Of a DNA stretch of 64,000 nucleotides, positions 21,284 through 31,309 are shown one piece after another. The DNA is taken from positions 27,162-91,161 of the forward strand of contig JAILRO010000047.1 in NCBI GenBank assembly GCA_024698145.1, given 5' to 3'. Positions within the stretch are counted from its first letter, which is position 1. Each line of letters begins with the position of its first letter. The notes below the pieces were generated by a model that was not told the DNA's origin, ran no database searches, and saw nothing but the letters and a program-made list of their open reading frames with translations. Both the position numbers and the translations under genes were made by a program. The stretch is from Lachnospiraceae bacterium. GTDB lineage: Bacteria > Bacillota > Clostridia > Lachnospirales > Lachnospiraceae.

Positions 21284-21772
21284 TTAGTAGTTATTATTGA
21301 ACTTTTCCTTAAGCATTTCTGCCACGTGCTTCGGAACAAAATCAGTTACATCTGTACCATAACTTGCATACTCTCTTACAATACTTGAACTTAAATATGC
21401 ATACTCTATACTAGTTGTCAAAAAGACGGTATCTATCGTATCACAACTAACCTTACGATTACTTTGAGCAATCTGTAGTTCATAATCAAAATCTGTAATA
21501 GCACGCAATCCTCTTACTATAACCGAGATATCATGTGCTTTCATATAATCTATAAGCAAACCGTCAAATGTGATAACCGAAACGTTAGGAATATCACTAA
21601 CGGCCTTTTCCAGCATTTCTTTTCTTTCCTCTACTGTAAACAAAGGATGCTTTGCGTTGTTGGAAAGTATTCCCACAACAACTTCTTCAAACATAGACGA
21701 TGAACGTTTGATTACATCTAAATGTCCGAATGTAACCGGATCAAAACTTCCGGGATATATAGCTATACTCAA
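21284..21772 (-). CDS. coaD: Pantetheine-phosphate adenylyltransferase
   Basis: MSIAIYPGSFDPVTFGHLDVIKRSS; VRGLRAITDFDYELQIAQSNR; SSIVRE. Confidence 0.97.
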   Translation of the reverse strand: MSIAIYPGSFDPVTFGHLDVIKRSSSMFEEVVVGILSNNAKHPLFTVEERKEMLEKAVSDIPNVSVITFDGLLIDYMKAHDISVIVRGLRAITDFDYELQIAQSNRKVSCDTIDTVFLTTSIEYAYLSSSIVREYASYGTDVTDFVPKHVAEMLKEKFNNNY

Positions 21773-21798
21773 AGCCCTGTCCTCATTTCTGTATATAA

Positions 21799-22350
21799 TT
21801 ACGCCTTTTCAAGAAAAACGTGTTTGTTTGTCTTATATGTTTTCTCCTTGAGAAACCTAAAGCCTCTGTAGTCTTCTTCAGAAAAATCCGTCTTAATATC
21901 AGCTTCTATTATAATCAATGCTTTCTCCTCAAGCACCTCACTAAATGAAGGAAGCAATAATATCTCTTTCTCCAACCCTGTGTTGTATGGTGGATCCATA
22001 AATACTACAGAAAACTTCTCTTTACATGCAAGTTTTTCAATTGCAGAAACTGCACTACAACACATCAACGACGACTTGTCAGTAAAATGTGTAGTCTCCA
22101 AGTTCTGTCTGATAATATCACACGCTTCCTTGTTCTTCTCTACAAAAACCGCATGCGACGCACCACGACTTAACGCCTCAATTCCTATACCGCCGCTTCC
22201 GCTAAACAAATCTAAGAATGACACATCATACAGTTCCTGCCAAATCATATTAAATAATGTCTCTTTAATACGGTCTGTAGTCGGTCTTGTATCCATGCCC
22301 TTCGGCGCTTTAAGTTGTAAACTTTTTGCTGTTCCCGCGATAACTCTCAT
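21799..22350 (-). CDS. rsmD: 16S rRNA (guanine(966)-N(2))-methyltransferase RsmD
   Basis: MRVIAGTAKSLQLKAPKGMDTRPTTDRIKETLFNMI; FSGSGGIGIEALSRGA; FMDPPY. Confidence 0.95.
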   Translation of the reverse strand: MRVIAGTAKSLQLKAPKGMDTRPTTDRIKETLFNMIWQELYDVSFLDLFSGSGGIGIEALSRGASHAVFVEKNKEACDIIRQNLETTHFTDKSSLMCCSAVSAIEKLACKEKFSVVFMDPPYNTGLEKEILLLPSFSEVLEEKALIIIEADIKTDFSEEDYRGFRFLKEKTYKTNKHVFLEKA

Positions 22351-22410
22351 AAAAAAACTCCTCTATTATTGTAGTAGAAAAACAGGAATTGTCAAGGACT
22401 TATTATACAT

Positions 22411-24435
22411 CTACAACGAAATACCAACATCATCCGTTTCCGGCAATATAATGTCATAATTTTCCTTTATTGCATAATCCACAGCATCATTTGCCATTTT
22501 AAGAATGTCCGCATTATTATAAATGTCGCCTAACTCAAATAACACTTCTCCACTCTGTCTGACGCCAAAGAAATCACCCGGACCTCTAAGCTTCAAATCC
22601 TCATTTGCAATATGAAATCCGTCGTTGGATTTGTTAAGTATTTCCAATCTGTCTTTCGCCTGCTTACTGTCACTGCCACATAAGAAAATACAATACGACT
22701 GTGCATCGCCTCGTCCAACTCTTCCTCTCAACTGATGAAGCTGAGCCAAACCGTATTTCTCCGCATTTTCTATCATCATTACTGTCGCATTGGGATTATC
22801 TATCCCAACCTCTATTACAGTTGTTGACACAAGTATATCCGTTTTCTTTTCCGCAAAGTCAGCCATTATCATGTTCTTCTCTTCTGCTGACATTTTTCCG
22901 TGCATATATACAACCTTTGCCGTATCGCCAAAGTATTCTTCTAACTGGCCGGCGTAATCGATAACATTCTCTGCCTCAACATTCTCACTTGCCTCGATCA
23001 TAGGACAAATAATATATATCTGATGTCCCATTGCAATCTGCTTTGCCATAAACTTGTAAGCCGTAGGCCTGTAATTTGGTCCGACAACGCAGTTCTTAAT
23101 TGGTTTTCTGTTAGCCGGCATATCTTTCATTACGGAAATGTCAAGATCACCATACATAATTATGGCAAGCGTTCGTGGAATCGGTGTCGCACTCATTACG
23201 ATTACATGAGGCTCTTCACCCTTTTGTGCAAGAACTGTTCTTTGTCTGACTCCGAATCTGTGCTGTTCATCGGTAATAACAAGTGCAAGATTATTGTATA
23301 CTACTTTATCCTGAATAAGCGCATGAGTACCTACTACTACATCAATCTCACCTGCAGCAAGCAATTCATATATCCTTCTCTTCTCCGAAAGTTTTGTTGA
23401 ACCTACAAGTAGTGCGACCTTGATATTATGCTTTTCAAAATCTTTACACAACGTCGCATAGTGCTGCGTTGCAAGTACTTCTGTCGGTGCCATAAATGCT
23501 GCCTGATAACCACATCCCACAACTGATAAAATTGCAATCTCTGCCACCGCAGTTTTACCCGAACCTACATCTCCCTGAATAAGTCGATTCATTACTGTAT
23601 CACCGGATATATCCTGCCATATGTTATCAACTGCTTCCAGCTGTCCTTTGGTAAGTTCAAAAGGCAGGTTACCAATAAATTCTTTTGCAAGTGAGAACTC
23701 ATTTACAACATATCTGTTTTGCGATTTTATTGTTTTCTCACGTATTCTTCTCATTCTGGCAATAAAGAAAAAGAACTCATCAAATATAATTCTTTTTCTG
23801 CATACCATTACCGCATCCATACTTTCCGGAAAATGCAGACCTCTTATAGCTTCCTTACGTGGCATAAGCTCGTATTTTTTAAGTATCTGCTCCGGCAATG
23901 ATTCCTTCATGTCATCCAGCAAAGGAAATGCACTTTTAACGGCCTTTGTAACGGTCTTATTGCTAAGTCCTTCTGTAAGCGGATATATCGGCCATAGTGT
24001 ACTTGTAAGCATTTCATATTGCTGCTTTGTATAATATTCCGGATGCTCCATCGAAAGTTGTCCATTTCTTGACGATATTGTTCCTACAAACACATAAGTC
24101 TGTCCAATATGAAATACATTTTTCAAAAAAGGAGAATTAAACCAGACAAGCTTAACACTTCCGGTAAAATCTTTGACGACACATGTAACAAGAGTAAGTT
24201 TTCTTATCTTTCTCACATCTACATAAGACTGCACAACTGCCTCGATGGCAACTCTGCTTCCAATAACCGCATCCTTAATATCAACCGGCTCGTCGTAACT
24301 CAAATATCCCCTAGGAACAAGAGCAAGTACATCTTCTATTGTATTAACTTTGATTTTTGAAAACAAATCAGCCGTTTTAGGTCCAACACCCTTAAGCGTT
24401 TTTACGGGATCATTTAAAGTCATCTCATTCTCCAA
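22411..24435 (-). CDS. recG: ATP-dependent DNA helicase RecG
   Basis: GDVGSGKTAVAEIA, TDEQHRFGVRQR, MSATPIPRTLAI, HQLRGRVGRGDAQSYC. Confidence 0.97.
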   Translation of the reverse strand: MENEMTLNDPVKTLKGVGPKTADLFSKIKVNTIEDVLALVPRGYLSYDEPVDIKDAVIGSRVAIEAVVQSYVDVRKIRKLTLVTCVVKDFTGSVKLVWFNSPFLKNVFHIGQTYVFVGTISSRNGQLSMEHPEYYTKQQYEMLTSTLWPIYPLTEGLSNKTVTKAVKSAFPLLDDMKESLPEQILKKYELMPRKEAIRGLHFPESMDAVMVCRKRIIFDEFFFFIARMRRIREKTIKSQNRYVVNEFSLAKEFIGNLPFELTKGQLEAVDNIWQDISGDTVMNRLIQGDVGSGKTAVAEIAILSVVGCGYQAAFMAPTEVLATQHYATLCKDFEKHNIKVALLVGSTKLSEKRRIYELLAAGEIDVVVGTHALIQDKVVYNNLALVITDEQHRFGVRQRTVLAQKGEEPHVIVMSATPIPRTLAIIMYGDLDISVMKDMPANRKPIKNCVVGPNYRPTAYKFMAKQIAMGHQIYIICPMIEASENVEAENVIDYAGQLEEYFGDTAKVVYMHGKMSAEEKNMIMADFAEKKTDILVSTTVIEVGIDNPNATVMMIENAEKYGLAQLHQLRGRVGRGDAQSYCIFLCGSDSKQAKDRLEILNKSNDGFHIANEDLKLRGPGDFFGVRQSGEVLFELGDIYNNADILKMANDAVDYAIKENYDIILPETDDVGISL

Positions 24436-24505
24436 ATATCATCATATACACAAGAAATCGAGCAGAAAAACTGCCCGATTCTTATAATCACTCAATAATT
24501 AAATA

Positions 24506-26308
24506 TTACTCAACCGATAAAATGTAATAGTAGATTGGCTGACCGCCGTAGTTAAACTCTACATCACAGTCCTCGTAAGTTTCCTCAACATAATCAAGGA
24601 ATTCCTTTGCATCTTCTTCTTTGACTTCAGCACCATAGTATATGCTAATAAGTTCTGAGTCATCATCAATCATTGTTGCAAGAAGTTCCTTTGTTGTTTC
24701 AAAAAGATCAGTGGAAACAGCCTGGATGCCGTTATCGTCTATTCCCATTATATCTCCTGCATTGATACTCTTTCCATCTATGCTCGTATCTCTTACAGCA
24801 TATGTAACCTGACCGGTCTTGACATTGCCCATGTCTTCAGTCATTTTAGCAAGGTTATCTTCTCCGCTTGCTGATGCATCAAATGCAATCATAGCAGCAA
24901 CACCTTGAGGCGCTGTCTTTGAAGGAACTACGATTATTTCTTTATCCTCTGTCAAATCTCTTGCCTGATTAGCAGCAAGAATAATATTCTTATTATTAGG
25001 AAGGATATAAATCGTCTTTGCATTAACGCTGTCGATGGCATTAAGCATATCCTCGGTACTTGGGTTCATTGTCTGACCACCTTCAATTAAATGGTCAACT
25101 CCCAGGTCTTTGAATATATCATTCATTCCCTGTCCAACAGATACAGCGATAAAACCATATTCTTTCTGCTTTTCAGGTTCTTTGTTCTTATCTTCTTTCT
25201 TCTCATCATTTGACCAGCTTACATTCTGTCCGGCTATCTCAACTGTTTCTAACTTCTGATTCGAAGTTGCAACACCTGCTGCAGCCTTTTCAGCTTCAGT
25301 TATAACCTTCTCGCGATGTTCCTCACGCATGTTATCAACCTTCATGCTGGTAAGCTGTCCATACTCTAACGCCTTTTCAAATGCCTGACCCGGATGATTG
25401 GTATGCACATGCACCTTACAAATCGTGTCATCTGCAACAACTACAAGAGAATCACCTATAGAAAGAAGGAACTCTTTAAACTTCTCTTCTGTCTTTTTAG
25501 GAAAATCCTTCTCTAATATAATGATAAACTCTGTACAATATCCATATTTGATATGTGATGTATCAATTGAGTTTCTGTCAATTCCAACTGAATTGGTAAG
25601 ACGAAGTCCTGAGGCATCAGGTGCAGGTCTGCTTGATGAAGCACCTGAAAGTTCACCTTCATATCCATTAGAAAAATCATAGGTTACCTTACCCGTGAGT
25701 GCATCAAATGCACCCTCAAGAATTGTCATAAGACCTTCTCCACCGGAATCCACAACTCCCGCCTCTTTAAGAACTGGTAACATATCCGGAGTCTTATTAA
25801 GCACCTCTCTACCATATTCAAGAACACCTGTTGCAAACTCAAGCGGTGATTTCTTTGTCTTCGAAAGTTCAGTTGCCTTATCAGAAAGTCCTTTTGCAAC
25901 CGTGAGGATTGTACCCTCTTTCGGCTTCATAACGGCCTTATATGCAGTTGCAACTGCTTTCTCAAATGCCTGTGCAACATCTTCTATTGTAATCTCTTCC
26001 TTACCCTCAAGTCCTTTGCAAAGACCTCTTATAAGCTGTGAAAGAATAACACCCGAGTTACCTCTGGCTCCTCTTAAAGAACCGGTCGACATTGCCTTAG
26101 TCACATTGGCAAATGTAGGATCTTTGATGGCTGCAACTTCTTTGGCAGCGGAAGTGATTGTAAGAGTCATATTAGTTCCGGTGTCTCCATCAGGAACCGG
26201 AAATACATTAAGTTCATTAATATACTCTTTTTTGTTTTCAATACTTTTGGCACCCGCAAGGAACGCATACTGCAATCCTTTAGCGTCAAGACTAAGCTTC
26301 TGACTCAT
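24506..26308 (-). CDS. fakA: DAK2 domain protein (YloV/FakA-like fatty-acid kinase)
   Basis: DAK2 domain NVFPVPDGDTGTNMTLT...GARGNSGVILSQ plus a DegV-like C-terminal region; partnered with an Asp23 gene. Confidence 0.85.
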   Translation of the reverse strand: MSQKLSLDAKGLQYAFLAGAKSIENKKEYINELNVFPVPDGDTGTNMTLTITSAAKEVAAIKDPTFANVTKAMSTGSLRGARGNSGVILSQLIRGLCKGLEGKEEITIEDVAQAFEKAVATAYKAVMKPKEGTILTVAKGLSDKATELSKTKKSPLEFATGVLEYGREVLNKTPDMLPVLKEAGVVDSGGEGLMTILEGAFDALTGKVTYDFSNGYEGELSGASSSRPAPDASGLRLTNSVGIDRNSIDTSHIKYGYCTEFIIILEKDFPKKTEEKFKEFLLSIGDSLVVVADDTICKVHVHTNHPGQAFEKALEYGQLTSMKVDNMREEHREKVITEAEKAAAGVATSNQKLETVEIAGQNVSWSNDEKKEDKNKEPEKQKEYGFIAVSVGQGMNDIFKDLGVDHLIEGGQTMNPSTEDMLNAIDSVNAKTIYILPNNKNIILAANQARDLTEDKEIIVVPSKTAPQGVAAMIAFDASASGEDNLAKMTEDMGNVKTGQVTYAVRDTSIDGKSINAGDIMGIDDNGIQAVSTDLFETTKELLATMIDDDSELISIYYGAEVKEEDAKEFLDYVEETYEDCDVEFNYGGQPIYYYILSVE

Positions 26309-26316
26309 AATTCCTC

Positions 26317-26676
26317 CTAATCAATAACACGAACACCTTCGACATACACATTGATATTCTCAACCTGCATTCCGGTGAACTCTTCTACTTTATAACGTAC
26401 TGTGGACATAAGATTCTCTGCGACTGTAGAAATACTTACACCATAAGCCACTATAATATGAAAGTCAATTGCTATTGCATTATTGTCACCGATTGTAACA
26501 TTAACACCCTTTGAAACACTGTCACCACGAAGAAGTTTTACAAGACCATCCTTCATATTGACCGTAGCCATACCTACGATACCAAAACATTCAATTGCAG
26601 AAAGTCCAGCGAATTGTGCTATAACTTCACTCTCAATTACAACATCGCCATTGCCTGTTTCAAGTTCGATTTTCAT
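26317..26676 (-). CDS. Asp23/Gls24 family envelope stress protein (YloU-like)
   Basis: GDVVIESEVIAQFAGLSAIECFGIVGMA...IDFHIIVAYGVSISTVAENLMSTVRYKVEEFTGMQVENINVYVEGVRV. Confidence 0.92.
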   Translation of the reverse strand: MKIELETGNGDVVIESEVIAQFAGLSAIECFGIVGMATVNMKDGLVKLLRGDSVSKGVNVTIGDNNAIAIDFHIIVAYGVSISTVAENLMSTVRYKVEEFTGMQVENINVYVEGVRVID

Positions 26677-26817
26677 ACAATCCCTCCTATCAAATATCTT
26701 GTTTTTTCCTTATATATTATATAGATTGCTAACCAATATCTCGCGTACATAATAATACCATTATGGCACATCTTACGCAAGTATAAATCAAAAATTGCTA
26801 TTTTTTAAAATTAATGC

Positions 26818-26846
26818 TTGCATTTAAGAATAAGTTCTGTTAGAAT
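26818..26846 (+). promoter_or_regulatory. Sigma-A-type promoter for rpmB
   Basis: TTGCAT - 17 nt - TAGAAT, ~50 nt upstream of the rpmB start. Confidence 0.6.
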
Positions 26847-26895
26847 TGACGTGTTGCGAACCGCTATGGTTAATATTGTCAAGGAGGTGTTATAC

Positions 26896-27081
26896 ATGGC
26901 AAAGTGTGCAGTATGCGATAAGGCAGCTCATTTCGGAATCAAGGTGAGTCATTCTCATAGAAGATCTAACAAGATGTGGAAGTCAAACATTAAGAAGGTT
27001 AAAGCTAACGTTAATGGTACTCCTAAGAGAATCTACGTTTGTACTTCATGTTTACGTTCCGGCAAGATTGAAAGAGCTTAA
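26896..27081 (+). CDS. rpmB: 50S ribosomal protein L28
   Basis: MAKCAVCDKAAHFGIKVSHSHRRSNKMWKSNIKKV; start corrected to ATG 26896 after AAGGAGG. Confidence 0.96.
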   Translation: MAKCAVCDKAAHFGIKVSHSHRRSNKMWKSNIKKVKANVNGTPKRIYVCTSCLRSGKIERA

Positions 27082-27107
27082 TTACTAGGTTAATGATACA
27101 CGGAATT

Positions 27108-27138
27108 AATTGGCACATATTTATGTGCCAATTTTTTT
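27108..27138 (+). terminator. Intrinsic terminator of rpmB
   Basis: AATTGGCACAT/ATGTGCCAATT followed by T-run. Confidence 0.85.
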
Positions 27139-27144
27139 GCGCAT

Positions 27145-27282
27145 TTAACACTTACAAAACAAAAGGTACGCTATAATTAAAGAAACCAACAGTACTAAAA
27201 AGTTCCAAAAACCTTTCAATATAAAATCTGCAATCATCCCTATACTAAACCAAAAAAAGGCAAAACCCCATACTCTCTTCAT
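27145..27282 (-). CDS. Small hydrophobic membrane protein (about 45 aa), downstream of gerW
   Basis: MKRVWGFAFFWFSIGMIADFILKGFWNFLVLLVSLIIAYLLFCKC; internal ATG at 27282 has AGGTG upstream. ORF-track start 27357 would overlap gerW by 14 nt. Confidence 0.55.
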   Translation of the reverse strand: MKRVWGFAFFWFSIGMIADFILKGFWNFLVLLVSLIIAYLLFCKC

Positions 27283-27343
27283 TACACACCTAAAAAAAAA
27301 CAATGCTATAAAAAAGTATATTCGGGTCTTGCCAAAAAAGTTC

Positions 27344-27742
27344 TTAATTATTTTCAAGAATCTCGTCTACTGCATTATCAATCTCTTCCGAATTAAGATC
27401 CTCACCATCTTTTTTCTTAAATCTGTCCATTAAATCAGGTACCATGTCAATAAGTTTTGTTATCGTATCCTGGTTCTTAACATTAACAAGTCTGATCTGA
27501 TCTCCTCTTATAACCAATACAGCGCTCGCAGACATCTTACCGCCCATACCGCCGGCTCCGTTATTCTTATGCTCTCCTGTAAATGCTCCGGCAGCAACAC
27601 CAAAGGAAACATCAACAAGCGGAACAAGAATCGTATCTCCCAGATGCTGTGGTTCTCCGACAACCGTTTTGGTTGTTAAAAATTTATCCATACCCTGAAA
27701 TAAAGAACTAACCGTCGTGTTTAAATCATTTGCCATTTTCAT
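27344..27742 (-). CDS. gerW: GerW family sporulation protein (YtfJ-like)
   Basis: TVVGEPQHLGDTILVPLVDVSFGVAAGAF...GGMGGKMSASAVLVI; 132 aa. Confidence 0.92.
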   Translation of the reverse strand: MKMANDLNTTVSSLFQGMDKFLTTKTVVGEPQHLGDTILVPLVDVSFGVAAGAFTGEHKNNGAGGMGGKMSASAVLVIRGDQIRLVNVKNQDTITKLIDMVPDLMDRFKKKDGEDLNSEEIDNAVDEILENN

Positions 27743-27749
27743 AGCCCTC

Positions 27750-28673
27750 CTACGCTTCTATAATAGTTTGTACTTTCTTTGTCACTTTTATAAGATTTTT
27801 ATTGAAAAATACTTTTAATCCAATTTTCACTATTGAACCCAAACGTATTTTGCCGTTCCCTTTGAGTATTCCGTCAAAACATTGCTTTTCAAAATCCGGA
27901 TTGATATCAAGAAACTCATCATATAAAGGAAGTAGTAACGAAGCTCCTCCGAGAATCTCTCCGGTAAGTGCCGGATCATCCATTCCAAAATGAATCCTGC
28001 CTTCAAGGTGCTTCGGCTTGATTGCCTTTAACAATTCTTTTACATATCTGATAGTGTCCTTTTTGGCCACCTCAAATCTCTTACTGTTATACACCCTAAG
28101 AAGTTCTTCTCTTTTCTTATTAATCTTAGCAAGCTTTGATTTGATTTCTTTGAGTTTTTCAACAATACCGTCAAACTTTTCTTTTATTTTCTCAAACAAG
28201 CTCTTCTTTTTTTCTGCCTTAACTTGCCCTGCGTCATCAAGCGAGTCGTTTTTGGTGTTTATTTCATCACTCGTATCTTCTGTTTTATCTGTTTGCAAAT
28301 ATGTATCTACACTGTCATCATTATTAACAATCATAGGCAAATCTTCCGAGACACTTTCAGAATAGTTCTCCTCTTCTGAATCATTTGATCCCAACTTTCT
28401 GCCAAGCCATGAAAGCTTTGCACCGGTGTTAGTCATTATAACGCCACCCAAAAGTCTTACCGTGTATTCCAGTTTGTCCTGCCTATATTTAACAAAAACT
28501 TTCAAGGCTACAGGTGCATATCTGACAACCGCTTCCGCATCGGGCTTTTCAAAGTACTCTCCCGAGAACCTATATCTTATGGGAACAAACAGCAGCAACG
28601 ACAATATGAAAATGATAAGCGCAAGGATTACAAGAAGAATAATCCCAATAACCTTTAATACTGTCAGTATCAT
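27750..28673 (-). CDS. DUF2953-type membrane protein (YtfI-like)
   Basis: N-terminal TM then FVPIRYRFSG...VRYAPVALKVFVKYRQDKLEYTVRLLGG; C-terminal HFGMDDPALTGEILGGASLLLPLYD; adjacent to gerW as ytfI-ytfJ. Confidence 0.75.
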   Translation of the reverse strand: MILTVLKVIGIILLVILALIIFILSLLLFVPIRYRFSGEYFEKPDAEAVVRYAPVALKVFVKYRQDKLEYTVRLLGGVIMTNTGAKLSWLGRKLGSNDSEEENYSESVSEDLPMIVNNDDSVDTYLQTDKTEDTSDEINTKNDSLDDAGQVKAEKKKSLFEKIKEKFDGIVEKLKEIKSKLAKINKKREELLRVYNSKRFEVAKKDTIRYVKELLKAIKPKHLEGRIHFGMDDPALTGEILGGASLLLPLYDEFLDINPDFEKQCFDGILKGNGKIRLGSIVKIGLKVFFNKNLIKVTKKVQTIIEA

Positions 28674-28996
28674 ATGCTCTCCTTAAAATAATCCGCAACG
28701 GGAATGTTACCGTTGCTACATCCGACATCTTTGACTATTCGTTCAACAAGGGAATACGCATCCTCACGGCTTTTGGCAATACCAACGACACAAACCTCTT
28801 GTTGTATCTTTCTGTAAACCGGTTGCAGCAATTCAGGATACCAGTATATTTCCAATAGTCCTTCTTCGACAAGCGGTAAAGTTATAAGAAATATTCCCAG
28901 TTTGATTTTGCCCTTTTGTACCTGTTTGCAAATACTTTTTATCTTTCTTTCAGATAAACCGTCCGTATATAAATTGTCATGAAATCTATATGTCAC
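28670..28996 (-). CDS. Uncharacterised 108-aa protein
   Basis: ORF ends in a 4-nt ATGA overlap with the DUF2953 gene, indicating translational coupling; no family recognised. Confidence 0.6.
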   Translation of the reverse strand: MTYRFHDNLYTDGLSERKIKSICKQVQKGKIKLGIFLITLPLVEEGLLEIYWYPELLQPVYRKIQQEVCVVGIAKSREDAYSLVERIVKDVGCSNGNIPVADYFKESI

Positions 28997-29010
28997 GCTT
29001 TCACCCGCTT

Positions 29011-30411
29011 TTATTCTTCTTCCATCATTTCATCAAGAATTTTGGCGCATGCCATAAGCTCGCTATCATTACCGCAAGCTGTTATACTATGCTCGATATA
29101 ATCTTTTGTTTCCTGCATAGAATTAAAGAGCACCGGCATATTTGAGAAAACAGCACCCATCACAGCTCTGTTAACATCCTTTGTGTGCTCTGCAAAAAAT
29201 GCGGTAAACTCATTAACAAGTTCATCTCTCTTTTTGTTAATGTACTCCACATCACTTGCACTCAAATCAAGACTTTCTTTATCAAGATCAATGAATAAAC
29301 TGTTACCCATAAGTTTTGATATCATAGAAAGATTATTGAATATCTTCTCTGCCATCATCCATGATATTTCATCGGTCTTTTCAAGAGCATCCGGAAGAAT
29401 GCTTTCAAATTGTAAAATATCCTCACCTAATATCTCCTGACGACCTTCTATTACATAAAACTCATCATCTACTTCAGAAAGAATATCCGACTCTGATATA
29501 AATGCACCGTGGAGACTTTTTATCATATTTTCACAAGACTTGATACTATCCTGCTCATTGTGCTGGTAACCAATTGAAAGCAATACGCTGTACAACGCAT
29601 TCACAATCTCCATTGCAAGAAGGTGGTTACTTACCAATTCCGTCAAACGGCTTGTAGTCATTCCAAACTGTTCCATCACGGAACCGAATGTATCTGCCTC
29701 CATTTTCTTATAATCAGTTGTCTCTAACAAATTAATCAATTTGTAGATTTCCGGATACAACGTCTCGTACTCCGCCGGCTTCTTGAGAAGTGCAGTCGAG
29801 CGAAGCATGTCCACAAAATCATCAACAGCCTCTACATCCGAACCAATATAAATGTTAAGCGTAGCATTAAGATAATCAAAGAACTTGCTTTTGGTCATTC
29901 GAACCGGAAGCTGCGCCGTAACCATCTGAATCTTGCTGTTAATAACCATTTTATCATTATCGCTGAACAAATACTTAAATACTCGTTCACACAAGTCATT
30001 GGCATCAACCTCATAATTGTCACCGGTAATACCATACTCTATACGATTAAGAATATACTCATATATCTGAAGTGCGTCCGTATATGCGGTAAGCACAAAC
30101 ATTCTGTCTGTAAGCTTCTTTCTGATATCATGAAGTTTGCCAATTGCTTCAGATACATCTTCGCTTTTGTTGATAAGTGTTACAAATATTATAGAATGAA
30201 CATCTTCAAGTAATGAAAGTAATGCCTCATCCTCATGTATCACTCCACCCTCATCCACAACTTCTTTCATTGTGTAATAATTGAGTGTAAGTCTTATCAT
30301 ATTGTATTCATACACAGCATTCATATACGAATTGCCGTATATAGGTAAGTTTGTCTCTATATCCTTATTCTTCGAAATATTCTTAATTGCGCTTCTTTCT
30401 TCTGATTTCAT
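29011..30411 (-). CDS. Uncharacterised 466-aa helical protein
   Basis: Long ORF tightly spaced in a same-strand gene run; no motif recognised. Confidence 0.7.
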   Translation of the reverse strand: MKSEERSAIKNISKNKDIETNLPIYGNSYMNAVYEYNMIRLTLNYYTMKEVVDEGGVIHEDEALLSLLEDVHSIIFVTLINKSEDVSEAIGKLHDIRKKLTDRMFVLTAYTDALQIYEYILNRIEYGITGDNYEVDANDLCERVFKYLFSDNDKMVINSKIQMVTAQLPVRMTKSKFFDYLNATLNIYIGSDVEAVDDFVDMLRSTALLKKPAEYETLYPEIYKLINLLETTDYKKMEADTFGSVMEQFGMTTSRLTELVSNHLLAMEIVNALYSVLLSIGYQHNEQDSIKSCENMIKSLHGAFISESDILSEVDDEFYVIEGRQEILGEDILQFESILPDALEKTDEISWMMAEKIFNNLSMISKLMGNSLFIDLDKESLDLSASDVEYINKKRDELVNEFTAFFAEHTKDVNRAVMGAVFSNMPVLFNSMQETKDYIEHSITACGNDSELMACAKILDEMMEEE

Positions 30412-30427
30412 TGTTAACTCTCATTTC

Positions 30428-31288
30428 TTATTTTTTGTGTTCATGTGTAAATAAATGATTCTGGCAATACTCATAGTTGCCCTTACATCTTGAACAGTAA
30501 CGGAACTCAAGCGTCGGATCGTCCTCCTCTGTTTGTCCGCATATTGCACATTTATGTCTTGTAAGCAGCTGTGTCTGCCTTACCTCCTGCTTATAACGTC
30601 TCTTTCTTTTCTTATGTGCCGGCGTCACACGACCTTTACCCTTAAGCATCGCATAGAAAATAATGAAATTAAGCACAGACATAATAACCGTGACCATTCC
30701 GGTATAATATCGCATCAGGCCAAACCTTATTATCTCCACCAATAAATATGCTATATCAAGATAGCCGAGCCATTTTACCTTAATCGGAATTATAAAGTAC
30801 AAAAGCACCTGCATATTCGGAAAAAGAAATGCATATGCCAAAAACATACTCATGCAAAGATAATATGTCGATGCACCATACAAACCATATTCAATATACA
30901 AACCGGCAAGTTCAGACTGACCTGTCAAAACCATAAACGCATATGTGAGCATTATACCGATATCCGTGAAAATGATTCCGGAAAGAATATACACTGTATA
31001 TCTGAAATCTCCCATTACATTTTCAAGAGTTCGTCCCACATAAAAATAAAACATCAATGTAATTATTACAAAAATACTTACCGAAGACGGTGGGATAACC
31101 ACCCATGTTATAAGACGATATACCTGTCCATGCATTACCTTTGAAGGATCTAACGATATAAGCATCAATGAATCAGGTGCAAATATCTCGAGCAGATATC
31201 CTATCGCAAAACATGTCACAAGTATTAACGTAAGATTCGGAATAGAAAACTTTCCAAACTTTCTTTCTAATTTCGTCATAAAATCCAT
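30428..31288 (-). CDS. Rhomboid-like membrane protein with a C-terminal zinc-ribbon-like Cys cluster
   Basis: Multi-TM with VMHGQVYRLITWVVIPP and GLYGASTYYL; C-terminus CAICGQTEEDDPTLEFRYCSRCKGNYEYCQNH. Confidence 0.7.
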   Translation of the reverse strand: MDFMTKLERKFGKFSIPNLTLILVTCFAIGYLLEIFAPDSLMLISLDPSKVMHGQVYRLITWVVIPPSSVSIFVIITLMFYFYVGRTLENVMGDFRYTVYILSGIIFTDIGIMLTYAFMVLTGQSELAGLYIEYGLYGASTYYLCMSMFLAYAFLFPNMQVLLYFIIPIKVKWLGYLDIAYLLVEIIRFGLMRYYTGMVTVIMSVLNFIIFYAMLKGKGRVTPAHKKRKRRYKQEVRQTQLLTRHKCAICGQTEEDDPTLEFRYCSRCKGNYEYCQNHLFTHEHKK

Positions 31289-31309
31289 TGCAAAATCATT
31301 CCTTTATAA

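Noticed and set aside
25695-26303. Plus-strand 202-aa ORF
   Set aside because: Antisense to the DAK2/FakA-like gene; an artefact of codon bias.
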